From the NCBI RefSeq assembly GCF_002887815.1, contig NZ_PDHO01000001.1, positions 62,001 through 126,000 on the forward strand: a stretch of DNA of 64,000 nt. Direction: 5' to 3'. This DNA comes from Mycobacterium sp. ENV421 (GTDB taxonomy: Bacteria; Actinomycetota; Actinomycetes; Mycobacteriales; Mycobacteriaceae). This document shows, in pieces, positions 10,534 to 19,278 of the stretch. Under the pieces are notes generated by a model. It made no database searches. It was not told the DNA's origin and saw nothing but the letters and a program-made list of their open reading frames with translations. The position numbers and the translations under genes were made by a program. The stretch's first letter is position 1, and the number at the start of each line of letters is the position of its first letter.

Positions 10534-10841
10534 CCCTGCGCGTTGTCCCAGAGGGGCTGGCCGCGGCCAGTGCCCAGGTAACGGCTCTCACAGCACGATT
10601 GGCGGCGGCGAACGCCGCTGCCGCACCGTTGATCACGGCGGTGCTGCCGCCCGGCTCCGATCCCGTCTCGCTGCAGACGGCCGCAGGCTTCAGCGCCCAG
10701 GGACTCGAGCACACCGCGACGGCCACCCAGGGTGCGACCGAACTCGGCCGATCGGGCGCCGCGGTGGGGGAGTCCGGTGCCGGTTACGCAGCCACCGATG
10801 CCGCCGCGGCAGGGACCTACGTGATCGCACGGGGAGGCTGA
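10530..10841 (+). CDS. PE5: PE family protein PE5-like
   Basis: A 103-aa PE protein: all-helical, Ala-rich, with the Pro-Glu pair at residues 7-8. A YxxxD secretion signal is present near the C-terminus (YAATD, residues 86-90). It has no C-terminal extension, so it is an ancestral, short-type PE. It overlaps eccC3 by four bases and PPE4 by one base (TGATG). The adjacent PPE is its expected heterodimer partner. PE5-PPE4 secreted by ESX-3 are linked to siderophore-mediated iron uptake in M. tuberculosis. Confidence 0.93.
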   Translation: MTLRVVPEGLAAASAQVTALTARLAAANAAAAPLITAVLPPGSDPVSLQTAAGFSAQGLEHTATATQGATELGRSGAAVGESGAGYAATDAAAAGTYVIARGG

Positions 10842-12376
10842 TGACCGCGCCAATCTGGTTCGCGTCGCCGCCGGAGGTGCATTCGGCGCTGTTGAGTGCC
10901 GGCCCCGGTGCCGGTCAGATGCTCGCCGCAGCCGCCGCGTGGGCGGCGCTGAGCGTCGAATACGCCGACGCCGCAGCTGAACTCACCCAAATCCTCGCGG
11001 CCGTTCAGGCCGGCTCATGGCAGGGGCCGAGCGCAGAACAGTACGTCGCGAGCCACGCGCCCTATCTGGCCTGGCTCGAGCAGGCCAGCGCGCACAGCGC
11101 CGGGGCAGCCGCCCAGCAGCAGACGGCCGCCGCCGCCTACACCGCGGCGCTGGCCGCCATGCCGACGCTGCCTGAACTGGCCGCCAACCACACCGTCCAC
11201 GGGGTGTTGATGGCCACGAACTTCTTCGGCATCAACACCATCCCCATCGCTCTGAACGAGGCCGACTACGTCAGGATGTGGATCCAGGCGGCCACGACGA
11301 TGAGTGTCTACCAAACCGTCGCCGGCACCGCGCTGGCCGCGGCGCCGCGCAGCGTGCCCGCTCCGACGATTGTGCTGCCCGGCGGAGAAGCCGCATCGTC
11401 GACGATGGCGCTCGCGACCGCAGCGCAGCCGCAGGCCGGTGAATCCGGTTCCGCGCTGACCAATTCCAACAGCATCCTGGATCTGCTGGAGGCCTACATC
11501 AAGTCACTCCCGGACGGCGATCTGATCTGGGATTTTCTCACCCATCCGGTCCAGAGCCTTCAGCAGATCATCGTCGACTTCCTGACCAACCCGGTCCAGG
11601 CCTGGCAGACCTGGGGGCCGCTGCTGTCCGCACTGCTCTACCAGGCGATCTTCCAGCCGGTCGGATGGACCACGTGGGGGCTGGTGTTGAGCTCACCGCT
11701 GTGGGCCCCGATGCTCCTCGTCGCCGGCCTGCCCCTGCTGGGGTTGTTGACGCTGGTGCCGAATCCGGCCGCCCCTGACGTCGCACCCGAGCCGGCCCCG
11801 GCGCCGATCCAAGCGCGGCAACCCAACGTGTGGCCGGTGTCGTCGGCGGCGCCGACCGTGCCCGCCACCGCGCCCGCGGCACCGACCGCCGCCGGTGCGC
11901 CGGCGCCCGCCCCGGCACCGGCGACACCCGCCCCGGCAGCGCAGGCGATGTTCTATGCGGTCGGCGGGGCGGACCCCGACGACGGCCCGGGCCCGTCATT
12001 GACCGAAGGCAGCGGCGCCAAGGCCCCGGTGTCCGAGGCGGCACCCGCCGCGGCAGCGCTGTCCTCGGTGCAAGCCAAGGAACGCGCGCAGCGGCGACGT
12101 GCCCAGCGACTCAAGGACCGCGGGCACCGGGACGAGTACATGGACCTCAACAGTGACATCGGCCTACCCACCGAACCGGCTGCACCGCCCAGCACGTCGT
12201 CCTCCGACCGGGGTGCGGGAACGCTCGGATTCACCGGCACCGCGACCAAAGCTCGCGATGTCACCGCCGCTGGTCTGACCGAGTTCGCCGGCGACACAAC
12301 CGAACGCCCCATCACGCCGATGCTTCCGGCCACCTGGGACAGCGATCCGTCCGACAGAGATCACCACCGAGAATGA
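10841..12376 (+). CDS. PPE4: PPE family protein PPE4-like
   Basis: A 511-aa PPE protein, close to the 513 aa of M. tuberculosis PPE4. The PPE motif is at residues 10-12 (ASPPEVHS) and the WxG turn is in [12 protein letters not shown]. The start ATG overlaps the PE5 stop. After the ~180-residue PPE domain come hydrophobic segments (around residues 240-310). A Pro/Ala-rich linker (~310-380) and a basic segment ([20 protein letters not shown]) precede the end. An Arg-rich C-terminus of this kind is usual in PPE-SVP-less ESX-3 PPEs. It is the partner of PE5 and should be chaperoned by EspG3. Confidence 0.93.
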   Translation: MTAPIWFASPPEVHSALLSAGPGAGQMLAAAAAWAALSVEYADAAAELTQILAAVQAGSWQGPSAEQYVASHAPYLAWLEQASAHSAGAAAQQQTAAAAYTAALAAMPTLPELAANHTVHGVLMATNFFGINTIPIALNEADYVRMWIQAATTMSVYQTVAGTALAAAPRSVPAPTIVLPGGEAASSTMALATAAQPQAGESGSALTNSNSILDLLEAYIKSLPDGDLIWDFLTHPVQSLQQIIVDFLTNPVQAWQTWGPLLSALLYQAIFQPVGWTTWGLVLSSPLWAPMLLVAGLPLLGLLTLVPNPAAPDVAPEPAPAPIQARQPNVWPVSSAAPTVPATAPAAPTAAGAPAPAPAPATPAPAAQAMFYAVGGADPDDGPGPSLTEGSGAKAPVSEAAPAAAALSSVQAKERAQRRRAQRLKDRGHRDEYMDLNSDIGLPTEPAAPPSTSSSDRGAGTLGFTGTATKARDVTAAGLTEFAGDTTERPITPMLPATWDSDPSDRDHHRE

Positions 12377-12389
12377 TGGGAGAAATACC

Positions 12390-12683
12390 GTGAGCATGCT
12401 GGATGCGCACATACCGCAACTCGTGGCCGCCGAGGCTGCCTTCGGTGCCAAGACGGCGCTGATGCGCAGCACCATCGCACAGGCCGAACAAGCCGCGATG
12501 TCGTCGCAGGCATTCCATATGGGCGAGTCCTCGGCCGCCTTCCAAGCCGCGCATGCGCGGTTCGTCGAGGTCGCCGCGAAGGTCAACTCGCTGCTCGACA
12601 TCGCGCAGGTGAACCTCGGCGAGGCCGGCGCGACCTATGTGGCTCAGGATGCCGCAGCGGCAACGACTTACGGAGGCTTCTGA
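12390..12683 (+). CDS. esxG: ESX-3 WXG100-type protein EsxG
   Basis: A 97-aa secreted helical-hairpin protein, near-identical in plan to M. tuberculosis EsxG (also 97 aa). The hairpin turn carries H-M-G at residues 43-45 in place of W-x-G, as is normal for EsxG (HxG). The YxxxD export signal is YVAQD at residues 83-87. The start is a GTG with GGGAGA seven bases upstream; the next in-frame ATG would lose two residues. The stop overlaps the esxH start (TGATG). It forms a 1:1 complex with EsxH. Confidence 0.96.
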   Translation: MSMLDAHIPQLVAAEAAFGAKTALMRSTIAQAEQAAMSSQAFHMGESSAAFQAAHARFVEVAAKVNSLLDIAQVNLGEAGATYVAQDAAAATTYGGF

Positions 12684-12970
12684 TGTCCCAGATCATGTAC
12701 AACTACCCGGCCATGCTCGGGCATGCCGGTGACATGGCCGGCTATGCGGGCACGCTGCAGGCCGTCGGCGCCGATATCGCCACTGAACAGTCCGCCCTGC
12801 AAGGGGCCTGGCAAGGCGAGAGCGGGATGACCTACCAGGCATGGCAGGCACAGTGGAACCTCGCCATGGAGGAACTGGTGCGCGCGTACCGGGCGATGGC
12901 GGGCACCCACGAGACCAACACTCTGTCGATGCATGCGCGCGATCAAGCCGAAGGCGCCAAGTGGGGCTGA
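12683..12970 (+). CDS. esxH: ESX-3 WXG100 protein EsxH
   Basis: A 95-aa WXG100 protein with the W-Q-G turn at residues 43-45, the partner of EsxG. As I recall, M. tuberculosis EsxH (96 aa) binds zinc through His14, His70, His76 and Glu77. Here His14, His76 and Glu77 are present but residue 70 is Arg, so the zinc site may be altered. The start ATG overlaps the esxG stop by one base and guarantees coupled synthesis of the pair. Confidence 0.96.
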   Translation: MSQIMYNYPAMLGHAGDMAGYAGTLQAVGADIATEQSALQGAWQGESGMTYQAWQAQWNLAMEELVRAYRAMAGTHETNTLSMHARDQAEGAKWG

Positions 12971-12973
12971 GAC

Positions 12974-13813
12974 GTGGCCGCACCTAACGCGGTCGAGCTG
13001 ACCGCTGACGCCGCGTGGTGTGTCGCCGAAAGTATTGGTGCCGGCTCATTTCCGTGGGTGCTGGCGATCACGCCTGCGGTGACCGACCAGCGGGATGCCC
13101 CGGCGATCCTGGCCCGGTTGCGAGCCGAGCTGACTCGCGCACGCGTGATGTCCGAGGACGGGACGGTGGCACCTGCGGTAGCCCGCTGGACACGCGCGGT
13201 CTGCGCGCCGGACCGGTGGCTCGAGCTTCGCTACGTTCGGGGTACCGGCGCGGAGATGTTGCGCGGCCTGGTGGCCCGTCGCGGAGACCACACGGTGGTG
13301 GCGCTGCGCAGTGGTGAGCTCGTCACTCTCACCGAGCTCGACATCAGTGATCCGTTTGCGCTTGCCCTGGCCGTTGCTGCCGGGCTGGCCGGTCGCACAC
13401 CGGCGCGATTCGCGGAGTTCACCCTGCCGACCAGGGCCGGGCTTCGGGCCGACGAAAAGCTTCGTGCCGGAGCCGATCTCGACCGGGTCCTCGAACACCT
13501 GGGCATTCCCGGCTCGGCGGTCCCGGTGGTGCGATCGGTGTTCACCGGACCGCGCAGTTACGTCGAGATCCGCGCCGGCTCCGCCCACGACGGTGTGCAC
13601 TGTCTCAGCGAGGTCGGCGTGGGCATCGTCGACAGCGACGCCGGCCGCGTGCTGGTGAACCCGGAACGCGCAGCCGACGGGGAATGGCTGTCGACCTTCT
13701 CGCCGGGCACCCCGTTCGCGATCGCGCTGGCGCTCGACCGGCTCACCGACACGCTGGCGGATGGCCGCTGGTTCCCGTCCGCCACGCTGGCCCGCGACTT
13801 CACGAAGAATTGA
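12974..13813 (+). CDS. espG3: ESX-3 PE/PPE chaperone EspG3
   Basis: A 279-aa EspG-family cytosolic chaperone (M. tuberculosis EspG3 is ~295 aa). EspG proteins bind the hydrophobic helical tip of the PPE partner in PE-PPE pairs and keep them soluble and ESX-specific. The family features [11 protein letters not shown] at the N-terminus and the central beta-rich region are recognisable, but there is no catalytic motif to check. The start is a GTG three bases after the esxH stop. The position between esxH and eccD3 is the canonical ESX-3 order. Confidence 0.93.
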   Translation: MAAPNAVELTADAAWCVAESIGAGSFPWVLAITPAVTDQRDAPAILARLRAELTRARVMSEDGTVAPAVARWTRAVCAPDRWLELRYVRGTGAEMLRGLVARRGDHTVVALRSGELVTLTELDISDPFALALAVAAGLAGRTPARFAEFTLPTRAGLRADEKLRAGADLDRVLEHLGIPGSAVPVVRSVFTGPRSYVEIRAGSAHDGVHCLSEVGVGIVDSDAGRVLVNPERAADGEWLSTFSPGTPFAIALALDRLTDTLADGRWFPSATLARDFTKN

Positions 13814-13830
13814 CAAGAGAGAGAACAACA

Positions 13831-15222
13831 ATGACCGAAACCCCGGTGCTGCCGATCGTGCGGGTCGCCGTTTTGGCGTATGGCCGGATCAACGACGTGG
13901 CGCTGCCCGCGGAGTTGCCGCTGCGCGAGATCCTGCCCGCCGTGAAGCGGTTGGTGCCACCGGACTCCGACGACGAGACCGCGAGCCCCACCCCGATGAC
14001 CCTCGCCCCGATCGGCGGTCCGCCATTCAGCGTCGACGCGAGCCTGGACACCGTCGGTGTGGTCGACGGTGATCTGCTTGCACTGCAACCAGTTCCGGCC
14101 GGACCGCCCGCGACCGGCGTGGTGGAGGACGTCGCCGATGCCGCCGTCATCTTCTCGGCCGCCCGCACCAGTCCGTGGGGACCGCACCGTCTGCAGGTGG
14201 GTGCGCGACTGGCCGCCGCGGTGTTCGTGGTGGCGCTGTGCGCGGTCGTGATCACCCACCGCGCCGCGACCGCCTCGGTGATCGGTCTGTACGCGGTCGC
14301 CGCGCTGGCGGTGCTCACCGCGGTCACCGGACTGGTGTTGCGGGCCCGGTCCGCTCGGCTCGCCACCCAGGTGTCGGCGGCGGCTTTGCTGCCCATCGCG
14401 TCGGCCTTCTGGCTGGCCGTACCGGGACTGTGGGGATCCCCGCACGTGATGCTGGCCGCGGCCGGCGTGGCCGCATGGTCGTTGATCGTGTTGACCCAGA
14501 CCGGGGACGGCGTCGGGTTGTTCACCGCCACAGCGATTGTCGGCGTCGGAGCATTGCTGGTCGCCGGCGCGGCGGCGCTGTGGCAACTACCCGCCCGGAC
14601 CGTCGGCTGTGCTCTGATCCTGGTAGCCCTGCTGCTCACCGTGTCGGCCCCCGCGCTGGCGGCGATGTGGGCCCGGTTCCCGCTGCCGGTGATCCCGGCC
14701 CCCGGTGATCCGACGCCGTCGAGTCCGGCGACCCGGTTGCTGGCCGATCTGCCGCGCCGGGTCCGGGTCGCCGAAGCACACCAGACCGGTGTGATCGCGG
14801 GCAGCGTGTTGCTGTCGAGCGCCGGATCGCTGATCGTGGCCGGCCGCACCGACGGTCCCGGCGTCTGGGGCTGGTATCTGGTTGCGGCCGCCGCGGCCGC
14901 GGCTGTGCTGCGCGCCCGGGTGTGGGACACCACGGCATGTAAGGGCTGGCTGCTCGCTCAACCATTCCTGGTGACCGCAGGGCTGCTGGTCGCCTTCTCC
15001 GCGCAGCACCGCTTCATCGCCGCGCTGTGGGCACTCGTGGTGCTCGGAGCGCTCACCGCGGTGTGGGTGATCGTGGCCGTCAATCCGGATACAGCCTCCG
15101 CGGAACGCTATTCACTACCGGTGCGCCGCCTGGTGGGTTTCCTTGCCGCCGGCGTCGACGCATCTCTGATCCCGGTGATGGCCTATCTCGTGGGCGTCTT
15201 CACATGGGTCCTCGATCGATGA
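13831..15222 (+). CDS. eccD3: ESX-3 membrane pore-like component EccD3
   Basis: A 463-aa EccD-family protein (M. tuberculosis EccD3 ~472 aa). A ubiquitin-like cytosolic domain (about residues 8-95, RVAVLAYGRINDVALPAELP) is followed by roughly eleven transmembrane helices. The dimer of EccD lines the cavity of the type VII membrane complex. The ATG at 13831 was chosen because a purine-rich site (AAGAGAGAGAA) lies just before it and it begins next to the ubiquitin-like fold. The reading frame extends further upstream inside espG3. The 3' end overlaps mycP3. Confidence 0.95.
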   Translation: MTETPVLPIVRVAVLAYGRINDVALPAELPLREILPAVKRLVPPDSDDETASPTPMTLAPIGGPPFSVDASLDTVGVVDGDLLALQPVPAGPPATGVVEDVADAAVIFSAARTSPWGPHRLQVGARLAAAVFVVALCAVVITHRAATASVIGLYAVAALAVLTAVTGLVLRARSARLATQVSAAALLPIASAFWLAVPGLWGSPHVMLAAAGVAAWSLIVLTQTGDGVGLFTATAIVGVGALLVAGAAALWQLPARTVGCALILVALLLTVSAPALAAMWARFPLPVIPAPGDPTPSSPATRLLADLPRRVRVAEAHQTGVIAGSVLLSSAGSLIVAGRTDGPGVWGWYLVAAAAAAAVLRARVWDTTACKGWLLAQPFLVTAGLLVAFSAQHRFIAALWALVVLGALTAVWVIVAVNPDTASAERYSLPVRRLVGFLAAGVDASLIPVMAYLVGVFTWVLDR

Positions 15223-16586
15223 TGCGGGCCGCCGCGGTTGCCGCGGTGGTACTGCTGGTCGCAGCACCGGCGGCCGGCGCCGTGAACCCGCCGGTCGCCG
15301 ACCCCGCGGCGCAACCGCCGGCTGGGACTGCCGGGCCAACCGCCGGGATGTCCCAGCGGTCCGAATGCGTGACCACCGGGGTGCGTCCCGGCAGCGACCC
15401 AGCTGCCGTGAGCCCCAATCAGGCAATGCTCGATCTCAGAGGAGCACACCAGTTTTCGCGGGGTGAAGGCCAGACCGTCGCTGTCATCGACACCGGTGTC
15501 CGGCCGGGACCCCGGCTACCGAATGTGGTCGGCGGTGGCGATTACCTCGCCTCGGGCGACGGGCTGACGGATTGCGACGGCCACGGCACGCTGGTGGCCG
15601 GGATCATCGGCGGACAGCCCGGACCTGACGGATTCAGCGGAGTCGCACCGGGCGCGCGGCTGCTGTCGATCCGGCAGGCCTCGCCGCGGTTCTCGCCCAA
15701 CGCCGGGGGGAAGGACCCGGCGTCGGTCCAGGCGAACGTGGAGATCGAAACACTGGCCCGCGCGGTCGTTCATGCCGCCGACCTCGGCGCCACCGTCATC
15801 AACATTTCCACCACCACCTGCCTGACACCCGACAAGCTCGGCGATCAACAGACTTTGGGCGCTGCGCTGCGCTATGCCGCGATCGACAAAGACGTCGTCA
15901 TCGTCGCTTCCGCGGGCAATGCCGGCGCCTCCATGGATGGCACGCCGGGTACTCAGTGCGCGTCGAATCCGCCGGGCGACGCGACCAGCGCCGGGGACCC
16001 GCGGAACTGGGCGGGCGTCAGTTCGGTATCGGTCCCGTCGTGGTGGCAGCCCTACGTCCTGTCGGTTGCGGCGTTGACCGCTGACGGACAACCGACCGAC
16101 TTCACGATGGCGGGCCCGTGGGTGGGTATCGCCGCGCCCGGCGAGAACGTCGTATCGCTGAGCAACGATGCTGCGGGCGGGCTGGCCAACGGCATACCCG
16201 ATGGGCGCGGCGGGATGTCGCCGCTGAGCGGAACAAGTTTCGCCGCCGCCTACGTCGCCGGAGCCGCCGCCCTGGTCCGTAGCCGCAACCCGGGCATGCG
16301 CTCCGACGAGGTGGTCCGGCGGTTGACGGCCACCGCGCACAACGCGGCGCAGGCACCCTCCAACCTGGTCGGTGCCGGAGCGCTGGATCCGGTCGGTGCC
16401 CTCACCTGGGCCGTCAGCCAGGCCGATGACAGGGCGCCGGCCACCAAACGCGTTGCGGCGCCCACACCGCCAACGCCGGTCGATCACACCCCGCGCACGG
16501 TGTCGTTCATCGGAACGGCGGTGCTCGCGGCTGCGGTCATCGTGGTCGCGGTCGTCACCCGCAGACGCAAGGAAGAACGCGAATGA
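15219..16586 (+). CDS. mycP3: ESX-3 mycosin protease MycP3
   Basis: A 455-aa membrane-anchored subtilisin-like serine protease that stabilises the ESX-3 complex. An N-terminal signal peptide covers about residues 1-25. The catalytic triad is visible: Asp91 (VIDTGV), His122 (DGHGTLVAG) and Ser340 (GTSFAAAYVAG). A single C-terminal transmembrane helix (FIGTAVLAAAVIVVAVV) ends in a basic tail. The ATG at 15219 overlaps the eccD3 stop (ATGA); ATGs at 15204 and 15222 are alternatives. It is followed by eccE3 with an ATGA overlap. Confidence 0.95.
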   Translation: MMRAAAVAAVVLLVAAPAAGAVNPPVADPAAQPPAGTAGPTAGMSQRSECVTTGVRPGSDPAAVSPNQAMLDLRGAHQFSRGEGQTVAVIDTGVRPGPRLPNVVGGGDYLASGDGLTDCDGHGTLVAGIIGGQPGPDGFSGVAPGARLLSIRQASPRFSPNAGGKDPASVQANVEIETLARAVVHAADLGATVINISTTTCLTPDKLGDQQTLGAALRYAAIDKDVVIVASAGNAGASMDGTPGTQCASNPPGDATSAGDPRNWAGVSSVSVPSWWQPYVLSVAALTADGQPTDFTMAGPWVGIAAPGENVVSLSNDAAGGLANGIPDGRGGMSPLSGTSFAAAYVAGAAALVRSRNPGMRSDEVVRRLTATAHNAAQAPSNLVGAGALDPVGALTWAVSQADDRAPATKRVAAPTPPTPVDHTPRTVSFIGTAVLAAAVIVVAVVTRRRKEERE

Positions 16587-17461
16587 CTGAAATCAACGGA
16601 CCGGGTGCCGGTCGGCTCACGGTTGTCGGCATGGCGATCGCCACCGCGGTGCTGGCGTACCCCTGGCGGTCGACCGCAGATCGGTGGGCGTTGGGTATCG
16701 CGGTCGCCGTGGTGCTGGTGTCGATGATGTGGTGGCGCGGTCAATTTCTGACCACCATCCTGTGGCGTCGCCTGCGAGTTCTGCTGAACCGCAGACCGAT
16801 TGAGGGCGCATCGGCCGACATCCAGGGGCGGCGCACCGATGCGGTCACGACGGCTCTGCTCCGGGTGGACAGCCGACATGGCGAGCTACCCGTCGGCGTG
16901 CTGACCGGCTACCTCGACCGGTACGGACTGGTGTGCGACGCCGTTCGCGTCACCACCCGCACGGGTCCGGATTCGACGACGACGTGGATCGGTCTGACAT
17001 TCAGCGGTGCACGGAATCTGGCTGCGCTGCAAGGCCGATCGGCGCGGATACCGTTGCGCCAGACCGCGGAGAACGCGGCTCGTCGCCTGGCCGGTCATCT
17101 GCATGAAACCGGCTGGACCGCAACGCTCGTCGACGCCGCTGAGATACCCGCCCTCGCCGCGGGGGATGCCCGCGAACGGTGGCGGTCGGTTACCGACGCG
17201 CGCGGCCACCTGACCACCTACGCGGTCGCAGATCCGCAGACGGTGCTGCGCGGGGTGAGTGCTGCCGGGGCGCAGGAGGTTTGGACGGTGGTGGAGATCG
17301 CGGGCCCCTCGCCGCTCACCGATCTCAGGGCCGGTGTGGCGATTCGCACCGAGGAGGCGCCGAAAACACCGGCCCCCGTGCCGGGGCTGGCGGCTATCCA
17401 CGGGCGCCAGGCCCGAGCTCTTGCCGCGCTGCACCCGCTGTCCGGTATGCGACTCGTCTGA
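16583..17461 (+). CDS. eccE3: ESX-3 membrane component EccE3
   Basis: A 292-aa EccE-family protein, the last core component of the ESX-3 membrane complex (M. tuberculosis EccE3 ~331 aa). Two closely spaced N-terminal transmembrane helices (about residues 11-55) precede a soluble domain. The start ATG overlaps the mycP3 stop. It closes the ESX-3 cluster proper; the siderophore-interacting protein gene starts 14 bases later on the same strand. Confidence 0.93.
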   Translation: MTEINGPGAGRLTVVGMAIATAVLAYPWRSTADRWALGIAVAVVLVSMMWWRGQFLTTILWRRLRVLLNRRPIEGASADIQGRRTDAVTTALLRVDSRHGELPVGVLTGYLDRYGLVCDAVRVTTRTGPDSTTTWIGLTFSGARNLAALQGRSARIPLRQTAENAARRLAGHLHETGWTATLVDAAEIPALAAGDARERWRSVTDARGHLTTYAVADPQTVLRGVSAAGAQEVWTVVEIAGPSPLTDLRAGVAIRTEEAPKTPAPVPGLAAIHGRQARALAALHPLSGMRLV

Positions 17462-17475
17462 GGATAGGAGCGGCG

Positions 17476-18198
17476 ATGGCGAACGAGGTGGCCTCACGCG
17501 GCTGGCAGGGAACGATTCTGAAATTGTTCGGCGCCGCCGATTACGAACTGACGGTGACAGGCCGGGAACAGCTCAGCGAGCACTACCTACGACTGAACTT
17601 CGATGCGGGCGGACTGCTGACCGAACGGGACGTGCATCCGACGATGTGGATCCGGATGTGGTTCCCGGACGGCGCGAAACTGCACCAGCGGGGATACACC
17701 CTGGCCAACCCCGACATGGCCGCCGACCGCTTCGACATCGAGTTCGCGTTGCACGACGGCATCGCCTCGCGGTGGGCGTGTGCGGCTCAACCCGGCGACA
17801 CCATCGGCGCCACCGTGCTCGGCAGCAGCTTCACGTTGCCCGAGCCGGCCCCGGCCGGCTACGTGATCGTCGGTGACACAGCGTCATTGCCCGCGATCAA
17901 CTCGCTGCTGGAATCCATCGGCGATGCTCCGGCGCGGGTGTTCCTCGCAGCCGCCCACGACGACGACAAAGACTTGCCGGTGGCTCGCGACGCGGGGGTC
18001 GACTGGGTCGACCGCACCGAATCCGGCGCGGGGCTCGTCGACGCCGTGAGCGAGGCCGCCTACGATGCGGAGGATCACTTCGGCTGGGTCGCGTGCGACA
18101 ACCGGACAACCCGGGCCGTCGCCAAGGTCCTCCGCGAGCAATACCGCATCCCGCGCACCTCGATCAAGGCACAGGCGTACTGGGCGCAAGGGGCGTGA
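17476..18198 (+). CDS. Siderophore-interacting FAD-binding protein (ferric-siderophore reductase type)
   Basis: A 240-aa protein of the SIP/ViuB family. Members use FAD and NAD(P)H to reduce ferric iron and release it from siderophores. The N-terminal FAD-binding domain has the RxYT-type motif in QRGYTLANP near residue 77. The C-terminal nucleotide-binding domain includes VIVGDTASLPAINSLLE, with the final W-AQ motif SIKAQAYWAQG typical of the family. The ATG was chosen because AGGAG lies 6-7 bases upstream; the frame extends into eccE3. Its position directly after eccE3 fits a role in mycobactin iron release and control by the same IdeR box. The 3' end overlaps the convergent CopD gene by 35 bases. 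Confidence 0.87.
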   Translation: MANEVASRGWQGTILKLFGAADYELTVTGREQLSEHYLRLNFDAGGLLTERDVHPTMWIRMWFPDGAKLHQRGYTLANPDMAADRFDIEFALHDGIASRWACAAQPGDTIGATVLGSSFTLPEPAPAGYVIVGDTASLPAINSLLESIGDAPARVFLAAAHDDDKDLPVARDAGVDWVDRTESGAGLVDAVSEAAYDAEDHFGWVACDNRTTRAVAKVLREQYRIPRTSIKAQAYWAQGA

Positions 18199-19246
18199 CC
18201 GAGCGGCGGCTGCCCGCCCACATGGCGGCCGCGACCGCCGCGATCAGCACAACCCCGACGCCGAAGGTGCCCAGGTCGAACGACACCGCCGCAGGGCTAC
18301 CCGCTTGGGCCCGCGCGGAGCCGCGCAGGAACGGAACCACGGTCAGAACACAGATCGCCAGCAGGGCTTCGGCGAGGACCACTGCGGGGAAGTGTTGGGC
18401 GGCAAGGTGAAACAGACCGCGAGTGTCGCCGGCGGACTGCAGGGCACGGATGCGCGGCAACAGCACTCGTACGTTGTAGGCACCGGCGCACAGCAGCACC
18501 ACCACCAGGACGAGCTTGACCGCGAGCGCGCGGCCGTAGGCGGTGGTGAGCAATTGGTCCAGTGTTCCGACGTGACTCCACGCCAGCCAGGAGCCACTGA
18601 CCACCAGCGCCCCGACGGCCATCATTGCGACGAGACTGAACCGTTCCCAGATCTGCACCCAGTCCGCCGCCACGCCGCCGCCGGTCACGTTGCGGCGTCC
18701 CGCGATTCCTGTCGCGGCCAGGACCACCAGTCCACCCACCCAGGTGATCGCACCGAGAACGTGCACCGCCGTCAATACGTTTGACACCAAGCGAGTCAGA
18801 TTGACGAATTTGACCGGGATTTCGGGGATCACCGCCGCGACCGCCGCGACCGCGGCGATACCGAGCGGCAGCGTCCGCGACCGACTCCAGCGCAGCGCCA
18901 CCAACCCGCATCCGGCCAGCACCATCGCGACCAGCTGGGTGAGCGTCATCACGCTGAGGGTCGCGGCGGCACGGAATTGCAACACCACACCGACCAGCAC
19001 GACAATCGCGGCCGGAACGGCCAGGCCGCGCACCTGACGCGCGACGAGACCACCCTGCGACTCGGGTATGGCCAAAGCGCCTATGGTCAGCCCGATTCCG
19101 AGCGGAATCGACAAGCTCAGGTAGTAGACCACCTGGGTGACAACGTCGACGGCGGCCGGAGGCGGTGGGGTGGGGCCAGGCACGTGAGACGTCCTATCTT
19201 CAGAGCTGCTACCGACATAGACGATAGAGTTCGCGGCTTTGTTCAT
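18164..19246 (-). CDS. CopD-family (copper resistance D) membrane protein
   Basis: A 360-aa integral membrane protein with about eight or nine hydrophobic helices. The segment TAVHVLGAITWVGGLVVL carries the His and Trp positions typical of CopD domains (PF05425), followed by WERFSLVAMMAVGALVVSGSW. CopD proteins are linked to copper import or handling in the cell envelope. The ATG at 19246 starts just before the Pro-rich cytosolic lead-in; the frame is open far upstream inside the neighbouring gene, but that part is antisense noise. It is transcribed toward the ESX-3 island and converges on the SIP gene. Confidence 0.8.
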   Translation of the reverse strand: MNKAANSIVYVGSSSEDRTSHVPGPTPPPPAAVDVVTQVVYYLSLSIPLGIGLTIGALAIPESQGGLVARQVRGLAVPAAIVVLVGVVLQFRAAATLSVMTLTQLVAMVLAGCGLVALRWSRSRTLPLGIAAVAAVAAVIPEIPVKFVNLTRLVSNVLTAVHVLGAITWVGGLVVLAATGIAGRRNVTGGGVAADWVQIWERFSLVAMMAVGALVVSGSWLAWSHVGTLDQLLTTAYGRALAVKLVLVVVLLCAGAYNVRVLLPRIRALQSAGDTRGLFHLAAQHFPAVVLAEALLAICVLTVVPFLRGSARAQAGSPAAVSFDLGTFGVGVVLIAAVAAAMWAGSRRSVTPLAPSTPVP

Positions 19247-19278
19247 CCTGTGCGCGTACTGTGTGTCACATCTGGCGC

